Source of the DNA: JBHEMK01 sp046262635 | GTDB taxonomy: Bacteria; Actinomycetota; Thermoleophilia; Gaiellales; Gaiellaceae | DNA length: 6,732 nt | Direction: 5' to 3' | NCBI GenBank assembly: GCA_046262635.1 | Contig: JBHEMK010000031.1 | Span: forward strand, 1 to 6,732 | In this document: positions 1 through 5,084 of the stretch, piece after piece | Layout: each line of letters opens with the position of its first letter | How positions within the stretch are numbered: the first letter of the stretch is position 1 | Made by a program: the position numbers and the translations under genes | Notes under the pieces: model-generated | Told to the model about the DNA's origin: nothing | Databases searched by the model: none | Seen by the model: the letters and a program-made list of their open reading frames with translations, nothing else

Positions 1-213
1 GCTGCCGCGCTCCAGTCCGGCCTCGTCTACGGCTTCGCCGGCCAGGTGGACGGCATCGTCGACGCGATCCGCCGCGAGCTCGCGGCCGACGCTGCCGTCG
101 TCGCCACGGGCGGGCTTGCCGAGCTGATCGCGCCGCACGCTCGCACGGTCGGGCGGCTCGACCCATTCCTGACGCTCGAAGGACTCAGGATCGTCTGGGG
201 GCGAAACCGCTAA
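1..213 (+). CDS. coaX: Type III pantothenate kinase, C-terminal fragment
   Basis: This is the 3' end of a gene that begins outside the window; 70 codons are visible, open from base 1 to TAA at 211-213. The translation contains SGLVYGFAGQVDGIV, then VVATGGLAELIAP, then RLDPFLTLEGLRIVWGRN. These are the C-terminal blocks typical of type III (CoaX) pantothenate kinases of the ASKHA fold, which phosphorylate pantothenate in the first step of coenzyme A synthesis in the cytoplasm. The GGLA segment belongs to the conserved C-terminal nucleotide-binding lobe. The N-terminal phosphate-binding motif is off the edge and cannot be checked. The stop codon overlaps, by two bases, the stop of a convergent gene, so there is no room for a terminator between them. 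Proximity to dusB, greA and lysS agrees with gene order seen in many bacteria. Confidence 0.9.
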   Translation, partial: AAALQSGLVYGFAGQVDGIVDAIRRELAADAAVVATGGLAELIAPHARTVGRLDPFLTLEGLRIVWGRNR

Positions 214-797
214 CGGTCTGCGCGAGGCACCACGTCACGGGCCCAGTCCTTTGACTTCCACTCGGGCACCGGCGTCTCGCAGTCCCTCCGCGGGACGAAG
301 CGCGAACGCTCGACGAGCGTGTAGCGATGGATGCCGCGGGCAGTTCGGAAAGACCTCGGTCGCGCGAACCCGCACGACGAGCTGCGCCTCCGGGTAGCCG
401 GTGAGCAGCGGATCGGCCTCATCGTTCGATCCCACCGCCGTGCAGGCGCAGCCGCTTGCCGCCCTCGAAGTCGACGAAGAGCAGGCCGACGTGCGCGGTG
501 ACGAGGACGTTCCCGATCGAGAGGTACATCCCGTTGCCGTCGTAGCAGGGGAAGGCGATCGCCGCGTCGTCCAGGACGCGGACGAAGCCGGGATCGCCGC
601 CCTTGTACGAGCACTGCGGCCCTGCTCGTTGGCGCTGGCCAAGAAGAACATGTCCACCCGCTCGATGAAGGCGCGGTCGTCGGCGTCGATCTCCGCCGCC
701 GGACGAAGCGCTCCTCGATCCGGTCGGCGAGGCGGCGCGTGTCGAAACGGTCCTGGAGCCGCGTGCTGCCCTGGTGATAGGTCTCGCCCGTGCTCAA
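210..797 (-). pseudogene. PPOX-like FMN-binding protein gene with four frameshifts
   Basis: The region encodes a protein of the pyridoxamine 5'-phosphate oxidase-related split-barrel family, but no single frame covers it. The first frame reads STGETYHQGSTRLQDRFDTR from a TTG at 797-795. It then shifts near 698-703 to EIDADDRAFIERVDMFFLAS. It shifts near 613-619 to CSYKGGDPGFVRVLDD and, further on, GNGMYLSIGNVL and LLFVDFEGGKRLRLHG. It shifts near 431-438 to DEADPLLTGYPEAQLVVRVR and TEVFPNCPR. It shifts near 331-336 back to the first frame, IHRYTLVERSRFVP, ending at TAG (212-210). The changes look like loss of 1, 1, 2 and 2 bases (the last two could be gains of 1) and sum to zero modulo 3. Every segment is well conserved and no point stop lies inside one. 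The TTG start overlaps the dusB stop, suggesting translational coupling. It is either a very recent pseudogene or a cluster of sequencing errors. The substrate is unknown; the family binds FMN or related cofactors. Confidence 0.8.
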
Positions 798-1858
798 CCC
801 CCGCCGTAGATGGAGATCGGCATCGAGCCGAGCAGGATCCCGTCGCCCGGTTCGGGGAGCTCCGCCTCGAGCCGCTCGACGAGATCGATCGCGCCGGGCG
901 CGGCGGCGTAGAGGCGCAACACGACCTCGTTGGTCGTCGCGAGCTGCACGAGTTCCTGCTTGAACGGCCGCGGGAAGCGCCCCCGGCCGAGGTACCAGCC
1001 GTAGAACTTCTTCAGGAACCCGCTGGCGCGTCGCTCGCCCAGTTCCCGGAGGGTCTCGCCGATGAAGAGGATGAGCTCGGCGACCACCTCCTCCCGGGTC
1101 GGCTCGGCCGGCTCTTCGCCGAGGATTTCCCGCAGCAGCCAAGGGTTGCCCTGGACGCCACGACCGACCATCACCGCGGCGGCGCCGGTGGCCGCCAGCA
1201 CCGCCTGGGCGCTCGCCCGCGAGGTCACATCCCCGGAGGCGATCACCGGCACGTTCACGAGCGACACCAGCTCTGCCGTGAGCGCATGGTCGGCCGCGCC
1301 CGTATACATCTGGCGGGCAGAGCGAGGGTGGAGTGTCAGCGTTTGCGCGCCCGCCTGAACGAGCCGCGGCCCGATCTCGAGGCAGACCCGCGAGCCGTTC
1401 TCCAGTCCACGGCGCATCTTGACCGACACCGGCACGGCGACGGCCTCGGTCACAGCCTCGACGATGCGGCAGGCCCGGGCGGGATCCTCGAGCAGCGTCG
1501 CCCCGGCGCCGGTCTTCGTCACCTTGCGAACCGGGCAGCCGAAGTTGATGTCGACGAGGTCGGCGCCCGCAGCCTCGACCATCCGGGCCGCCTCGCCCAT
1601 CACCTGGGGGTCTGCGCCGAAGATCTGGATCGCCAGCGGATGCTCGTCTCCCCCGACCCGCAGGTAGTCGAGCGTCCGCTCGTTGCGGTGCTCGATCCCG
1701 GCGCAGCTGACCATTTCCGAGCAGACGAGACCCGCGCCAAAACGCCGTCCCTGGCGCCGGAAGGCCTGAACGCTGACGCCGGCCATCGGGGCAAGGACGA
1801 CGCGCGTCGCAACCTCAACCGGGCCGATCTGCCAGCTCTCACGGAGACGCACGGACAC
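794..1858 (-). CDS. dusB: tRNA-dihydrouridine synthase, DusB type
   Basis: A 354-residue flavoenzyme that reduces specific uridines in the tRNA D-loop to dihydrouridine, using NADPH and FMN. The TIM barrel opens with VLAPMAGVSVQAFR (21-34). The catalytic cysteine is C108 in DINFGCPVRKVTKTGAGA. FMN-contacting residues follow: K147 in VSVKMRRG, H177 in LTLHPRSA, and the phosphate-binding blocks IASGD (206-210) and VMVGRGVQGNPW (229-240). The helical tRNA-binding C-terminal domain includes the FLKKFYGWYL region (281-290). Length is normal for DusB. GTG at 1858 is chosen because an in-frame TAG lies a few codons upstream; an ATG at 1869 is out of frame. No good Shine-Dalgarno is visible. It is divergent from greA, 113 bp away, and its TGA overlaps the TTG start of the PPOX-like gene. 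DusB is the best subtype guess from overall similarity; the Dus family assignment is firm. Confidence 0.95.
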   Translation of the reverse strand: MSVRLRESWQIGPVEVATRVVLAPMAGVSVQAFRRQGRRFGAGLVCSEMVSCAGIEHRNERTLDYLRVGGDEHPLAIQIFGADPQVMGEAARMVEAAGADLVDINFGCPVRKVTKTGAGATLLEDPARACRIVEAVTEAVAVPVSVKMRRGLENGSRVCLEIGPRLVQAGAQTLTLHPRSARQMYTGAADHALTAELVSLVNVPVIASGDVTSRASAQAVLAATGAAAVMVGRGVQGNPWLLREILGEEPAEPTREEVVAELILFIGETLRELGERRASGFLKKFYGWYLGRGRFPRPFKQELVQLATTNEVVLRLYAAAPGAIDLVERLEAELPEPGDGILLGSMPISIYGGG

Positions 1859-1867
1859 GGGAGCTTC

Positions 1868-1873
1868 ATCGTA
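1868..1873 (-). promoter_or_regulatory. Possible -10 box of dusB
   Basis: On the minus strand TACGAT lies 9 nt before the GTG start of dusB. It matches the TANNNT consensus, and together with the absent Shine-Dalgarno would fit a leaderless or nearly leaderless transcript. No clear -35 element is seen, so this is weak. Confidence 0.3.
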
Positions 1874-1882
1874 GCCCGACTA

Positions 1883-1911
1883 TTGCTATCGACCCGGGGT
1901 GTCGCTATATT
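1883..1911 (+). promoter_or_regulatory. Sigma70-type promoter of greA
   Basis: TTGCTA (1883-1888) and TATATT (1906-1911) are separated by exactly 17 bp, close to the consensus housekeeping promoter. They sit in the only AT-rich patch of the divergent dusB-greA intergenic region. Predicted transcription start is near 1918, giving a leader of about 54 nt before the greA GTG. It is the best promoter by eye in the window. Confidence 0.7.
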
Positions 1912-1922
1912 TTTCGGCCGCG

Positions 1923-1948
1923 ACGGCGCCCCCGGGGCGCCGTGTTTT
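1923..1948 (+). terminator. Hairpin plus T run in greA leader (possible attenuator)
   Basis: A perfect 9-bp, almost all G/C stem (1923-1931 with 1935-1943) with a 3-nt loop is followed by GTTTT (1944-1948). It lies between the predicted greA start site and the greA Shine-Dalgarno, so it would form at the 5' end of the greA mRNA. It resembles an intrinsic terminator with a short U tract and could cause partial termination or protect the mRNA end. The structure is seen directly; the function is inferred. Confidence 0.5.
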
Positions 1949-1959
1949 CATGCAGGGTC

Positions 1960-1966
1960 AGGAGGA
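1960..1966 (+). promoter_or_regulatory. Shine-Dalgarno of greA
   Basis: AGGAGGA is a near-perfect anti-16S match ending 5 nt before the GTG at 1972. It decides the greA start in favour of this GTG over an in-frame upstream start at 1942, which would fall inside the leader hairpin. Confidence 0.85.
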
Positions 1967-1971
1967 CTGCT

Positions 1972-2445
1972 GTGAAGGAAGTCATCCTCACTGCCGAGGG
2001 CTACAAGAAGCTACAGAAGGAGATCGAGTATCTCGCGAACGACAAGCGTCGGGATGTTGCGGAGCGGATCCGTGTCGCGCGCGAGTTCGGGGACATCGCC
2101 GAGAACGCGGAGTACGACGACGCGAAGAACGAGCAGGCCCATCTCGAGGCCCGCATCGCGCTGCTCGAGGAGCGGCTCAAGGCCGCCCGCGTGGTCACGA
2201 AGAAGGAGATCAAGTCCGGCGAGGTCTCGATCGGGACGAAGGTTCGGCTGAAGGACATGGCCGCCAACCAGACGGTCGAGTACCACATCGTCGGCTCGGC
2301 AGAGGCCGACCCTGCCGAGCACAAGCTCTCGAACGAGTCGCCGGTGGGCAAGGCGATCATGGGCCGCAAGAAGGGCGAGGTCGTCGAGGTCTCTGCGCCG
2401 CGCGGCGCGCTGAAGTACAAGATTCTGGACATCAAGGCCGCGTAG
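1972..2445 (+). CDS. greA: Transcription elongation factor GreA
   Basis: A 157-residue protein, the normal GreA length, starting KEVILTAEGYKKLQKEIEYL from GTG. It inserts its N-terminal coiled coil into the RNA polymerase secondary channel and stimulates cleavage of backtracked RNA, rescuing arrested complexes. The coiled coil spans about residues 1-75. The conserved tip AREFGDIAENAEYDDAK carries the two catalytic acidic residues D41 and E44 at the same numbering as E. coli GreA. The C-terminal FKBP-like domain (about 80-157) ends with VGKAIMGRKKGEVVEV and ALKYKILDI. The start is set by a strong Shine-Dalgarno. It is divergent from dusB and followed, after a 226-nt gap, by a phosphatase gene and lysS. 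greA near lysS is a common bacterial arrangement. Its promoter and leader hairpin suggest separate control of this gene. Confidence 0.97.
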   Translation: MKEVILTAEGYKKLQKEIEYLANDKRRDVAERIRVAREFGDIAENAEYDDAKNEQAHLEARIALLEERLKAARVVTKKEIKSGEVSIGTKVRLKDMAANQTVEYHIVGSAEADPAEHKLSNESPVGKAIMGRKKGEVVEVSAPRGALKYKILDIKAA

Positions 2446-2499
2446 CCCGGCGCTCGCGGTCGGCTTCGAACGCATACCGATCCGCCGCGCAGGCCGTCG

Positions 2500-2511
2500 T
2501 CCTCGCGAGGA
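2500..2511. repeat. 12-bp perfect palindrome downstream of greA
   Basis: TCCTCGCGAGGA reads the same on both strands. It lies 55 bp after the greA stop and about 160 bp before the phosphatase ATG. It could be an operator half-site pair, but in DNA this GC-rich it may be chance. No T run follows, so it is not an obvious terminator. Confidence 0.3.
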
Positions 2512-2560
2512 TGCGCTGTGCGCTCAAGGCAACTATCGGCGCCGAGCACATCCGTGCAGT

Positions 2561-2576
2561 GGGGAGGAGGGGAGGG
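2561..2576 (+). other. G-rich tract, possible G-quadruplex
   Basis: A 16-base run of four G blocks (4, 2, 4 and 3 Gs) separated by single A residues. It could form a two-tier G-quadruplex on the + strand. It lies in the gap between greA and the phosphatase gene, about 95 bp before the latter's start. The same strand also has GAGGGC (2572-2577) able to pair with GCCCTC (2603-2608). Function unknown. Confidence 0.35.
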
Positions 2577-2633
2577 CGCTCGCGGCGCGGGTGCTTGCTC
2601 TGGCCCTCTCGCACCGGGCAGCTCCTGCTCGGG

Positions 2634-2661
2634 CTCACACGCGCACCCCAGTCCGTAGGCT
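2634..2661 (+). promoter_or_regulatory. Candidate leaderless promoter of the CpsB-type gene
   Basis: TAGGCT (2656-2661) fits a TANNNT -10 box and ends 8 nt before the ATG at 2670, so the transcript would start at or very near the ATG. CTCACA (2634-2639), 16 bp upstream, is a weak -35 candidate. No Shine-Dalgarno precedes the ATG, which supports leaderless translation. The lysS gene has the same layout. Confidence 0.5.
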
Positions 2662-2669
2662 GGCGCCCG

Positions 2670-3443
2670 ATGATCGACCTGCACTCGCACATCCTTCCCG
2701 GGGTCGACGACGGCGCCGCCTCGATGGAGGCCAGCATCGAGATCGCGCGCTCGGCGGTTGCCGACGGGACCACGCTCGTCGCCGCGACGCCGCACGTGCG
2801 CGGCGACTACCCGACGAGCCCCGAGACGATGGAGCGGCTTCTCGGCGATTTGCGCGCCGCGCTCTCGCGCGACAGGGTGGCACTCGACCTCCGTTCGGGC
2901 GGCGAGCTCGCCTTCGACGTGGTGCCCGAGCTCCCGGACGACGATCTTCGCCGCTTCGGCCTGGGCGGGAATCCCGCCTATCTCTTGCTCGAGTTTCCCT
3001 ACTACGGCTGGCCGCTAGGGATCCACGACCTCGTCTTCGGGCTCGCGGCCAGGGGCTTCACAACGGTGCTCGCGCACCCGGAGCGCAACGCGGAAGTCCA
3101 GGCAAGCCCCACCCGCCTAACGCCCCTCGTCGCGTCCGGCGCGCTCGTACAGCTCACTGCCGCGTCGCTTGACGGCAGGCTCGGCCGCACGCCGCGAGCG
3201 GCCGGCCGCCGGCTCATCGAGCACGGCCTGGCCCATCTCGTCGCAAGCGACGCCCACGCACCGACCGTACGCCAGGTCGGCATGAGCGGAGCCGCCGAGG
3301 CAGTCGGCAACGAGATGCTCGCGCGCTGGCTCACCGAGGACGTTCCGGGCGCGATCGTGGCCGGCCAGAAGATCCCGGCGAGACCGCGGTCGGGGCGCCG
3401 CCGCCGTCTCTTTCCCTGGTCGGGCCGCGGCGGCCACGACTAG
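2670..3443 (+). CDS. CpsB/YwqE-type PHP-domain tyrosine-protein phosphatase
   Basis: A 257-residue PHP-fold metal-dependent phosphoesterase, opening MIDLHSHILPGVDDGA as in the CpsB/CapC/YwqE family. Those enzymes dephosphorylate tyrosine kinases controlling capsule or exopolysaccharide synthesis. All expected metal-ligand motifs are visible: H5 and H7 (HSH), H42 (ATPH), E79 (GGEL), E108 (LLLEFPYYGWP), H136 (LAHPERN), and D194 and H196 (SDAH). Length is typical. The C-terminus ends in an arginine-rich tail (about 238-246) not expected of the catalytic core. No signal peptide is present, so it should act in the cytoplasm. The ATG is chosen because family proteins start exactly here and a -10 box precedes it. 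It lies between greA and lysS, 11 nt before lysS. No partner BY-kinase is in the window, so the tyrosine-phosphatase role is inferred from family; another phosphoester substrate is possible. Confidence 0.88.
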   Translation: MIDLHSHILPGVDDGAASMEASIEIARSAVADGTTLVAATPHVRGDYPTSPETMERLLGDLRAALSRDRVALDLRSGGELAFDVVPELPDDDLRRFGLGGNPAYLLLEFPYYGWPLGIHDLVFGLAARGFTTVLAHPERNAEVQASPTRLTPLVASGALVQLTAASLDGRLGRTPRAAGRRLIEHGLAHLVASDAHAPTVRQVGMSGAAEAVGNEMLARWLTEDVPGAIVAGQKIPARPRSGRRRRLFPWSGRGGHD

Positions 3444-3446
3444 ACT
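3441..3446 (+). promoter_or_regulatory. Candidate leaderless -10 box of lysS, overlapping the upstream stop
   Basis: TAGACT ends 8 nt before the lysS ATG at 3455. Its first three bases are the TAG stop of the preceding gene. No Shine-Dalgarno lies between the two genes and no good -35 is evident. Spacing matches the TAGGCT-ATG spacing of the preceding gene exactly, which raises confidence that both are real. Confidence 0.5.
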
Positions 3447-3454
3447 CGCGGCCG

Positions 3455-4831
3455 ATGTCGCTCCCCAAGCGCTTCCCAGGTCGCACGGAGATAGCGGGCG
3501 CCCTGGCCGCTGCGGAGCCACTCGAGCCCGGTGCGCAAGGCGACGACTCCGTGCGCCTTGCCGGGCGTGTGCTGGCGCGCCGGGACCTTGGGAGGCTCGT
3601 CTTCCTCGACCTCGTCGATCGGTCGGGCCGGATCCAGCTCATGTGCTCGCTCGAGCGCACCGGCGAGGTGGACGTGCACCTCGGAGACATTGTCGGCGTC
3701 GAGGGCACGCCGATCAGGTCTCGCCGCGGCGAGCCCTCGCTGCTCGTTGACGGGCTGGAGCTGCTCGCCCGCAACCGCAGCCCGCTACCGGACACCTTCC
3801 ACGGGCTCACCGACGTCGAGGCGCGTTTCCGGCGCCGCCACCTCGATCTGCTGATGAACGAGGACTCGCGTCGGCTGGCGCTCCTCCGCTCGGCCCTCGT
3901 TAGCGCGATCCGACGCCGTCTGGATGCGTGGGGGTTCGTCGAGGTCGAGACCCCGGTCCTCCAGCCGCGCTACGGGGGTGCCTTCGCCGAGCCGTTCGTG
4001 ACTCATTACAACGCACTCGACGCGGACTACTATCTGCGCGTCGCCACCGAGCTATATCTCAAGCGGCTCATCGTCGGGGGCCTCGAGCGCGTCTACGAGA
4101 TCGGCAAGGACTTCCGCAACGAAGGCACATCCTTCAAGCACCAGCCCGAATTCACGATGCTCGAGTGGTACGAGGCCTTCGCTGATTACCGCGACACGAT
4201 GAGGCGGATCGAGATGCTCCTGGAGGAGGTTGCGCGCGACGTCACCGGGGGCACAGCGGTCACCTTTCGCGGCAACCATGTCGACTTGAAGGCGCCGTGG
4301 CGCCGGCTCAAGCTCATCGATGCGCTCGCGGAGCACGGCCTCTGGACGCGTGACGCCGACGAGCTGCGGCGCCGGCTCCAGGAGCGGAAGGTCGACGTCT
4401 CTCACGACCCGACGTGGGCCAAACTGATCGACCACGCGCTCTCGCACTTCGTCGAGCCGAGCATGATCGAGCCGACGATCCTGCACGACTACCCGATCGA
4501 GCTCTCTCCCTTCGCCCGCGCGACCGACGACGACGAGACGCTCGTCGAGCGATTCGAGTACTACGTCGGCGGGATGGAGCTCGGCAACGCTTTTAGTGAG
4601 ATCAATGACTCGGAGGAGCAGGAGGCTCGGTTCGAGCTCCAGCATTCCGAGCGGGAGGCCGGCGACGCCGAGGCGGAGGCCGGCGATCCGGATTACGTCG
4701 ATGCGCTCTCCTATGGGATGCCGCCGACGGGGGGGCTCGGTCTCGGGATCGACCGCTTCGCGATGGTGCTCGGTGGCGCTGAGACGATCCGCGATGTCGT
4801 GCTCTTTCCGGCTCTGCGGGCGCGGGACTAG
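3455..4831 (+). CDS. lysS: Lysyl-tRNA synthetase, class II
   Basis: A 458-residue enzyme that charges tRNA-Lys with lysine using ATP in the cytoplasm. An N-terminal OB-fold anticodon-binding domain (about 32-105) includes VRLAGRVLARRDLGRLVFLD and the RSGRIQL strand. The linker HGLTDVEARFRRRHLDLL (116-133) follows. The class II catalytic domain has motif 1 around GFVEVETPVLQP (160-171), motif 2 in KDFRNEGTSFKHQPEFTMLE (218-237), and motif 3 in GGLGLGIDRFAMVL (426-439). The substrate-site strand is MELGNAFSEIND (374-385). The OB domain excludes the shorter EpmA/GenX paralogue. It is shorter than the usual 490-510 residues, mainly because the N-terminal extension ahead of the RFPGRTEI segment is nearly absent. 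The reading frame stays open upstream of the ATG, but the leaderless -10 box supports this start. It follows the phosphatase gene by 11 nt. Candidate hairpins follow the stop. Confidence 0.96.
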   Translation: MSLPKRFPGRTEIAGALAAAEPLEPGAQGDDSVRLAGRVLARRDLGRLVFLDLVDRSGRIQLMCSLERTGEVDVHLGDIVGVEGTPIRSRRGEPSLLVDGLELLARNRSPLPDTFHGLTDVEARFRRRHLDLLMNEDSRRLALLRSALVSAIRRRLDAWGFVEVETPVLQPRYGGAFAEPFVTHYNALDADYYLRVATELYLKRLIVGGLERVYEIGKDFRNEGTSFKHQPEFTMLEWYEAFADYRDTMRRIEMLLEEVARDVTGGTAVTFRGNHVDLKAPWRRLKLIDALAEHGLWTRDADELRRRLQERKVDVSHDPTWAKLIDHALSHFVEPSMIEPTILHDYPIELSPFARATDDDETLVERFEYYVGGMELGNAFSEINDSEEQEARFELQHSEREAGDAEAEAGDPDYVDALSYGMPPTGGLGLGIDRFAMVLGGAETIRDVVLFPALRARD

Positions 4832-4856
4832 GCACGTGTAGGCGCCCGTCAAGGTC

Positions 4857-4904
4857 GGGCTGCCGCTCGAACCCGGCGAGCCCAGGCACGCCGATGGTGC
4901 CTTT
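4857..4904 (+). terminator. Two back-to-back hairpins after lysS (weak terminator candidate)
   Basis: The first hairpin pairs GGGCT and GCCG (4857-4865) with CGGC and AGCCC (4874-4883), 9 bp with one bulged G and an 8-nt loop. The second pairs AGGCAC (4884-4889) with GTGCCT (4897-4902), 6 bp with a 7-nt loop, followed by two more T residues. They lie 25-70 nt past the lysS stop, where a terminator is expected because the next genes are convergent. The poor T run keeps this tentative. The rest of the 253-nt gap (4832-5084) shows no gene I can support. Confidence 0.3.
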
Positions 4905-5084
4905 CCGGCGCTGTCTGACGCCGCCGCCGGCAGAACGCCACCGGGTCATCCAGCCCGTGCGGCGACGGATATCGGGCATCTCCATCACAGGACTCGATTG
5001 CGCGGAGGGCCAGATCTCGTTCAGCTTCTCGCCGGTCGGCAGACACCGTCTCCCGGCCGGCGTGCCGGCGGGGACGGCCTTCAT

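Noticed and set aside
1942..1971. Longer GreA start at 1942
   Set aside because: It would add ten residues absent from the family, begins inside the leader hairpin, and ignores the strong Shine-Dalgarno just before GTG 1972.
401..1975. Long + strand open frame of 524 codons opposite dusB and the PPOX-like gene
   Set aside because: It is the complement of well-identified genes, has no recognisable domain and ends inside the greA start region; long antisense frames are common at this GC content.
4845..4890. Possible tRNA T-arm (GGTTCGAG on the minus strand)
   Set aside because: The stem is only 4 bp with an 8-nt loop, and no matching acceptor, anticodon or D arms flank it.
5051..5072. GCCGGC-GT-GCCGGC inverted repeat as an epimerase terminator
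   Set aside because: The two-base loop is too tight and there is no T run on either side; GCCGGC is a frequent palindrome in such DNA.
4602..5084. Minus-strand frame starting MKAV directly after the epimerase stop (TGAATG)
   Set aside because: The start resembles sugar-nucleotidyltransferase N-termini only for four residues. The nucleotide-binding glycine-rich motif does not follow in any of the three frames, and about half of the frame is antisense to lysS.
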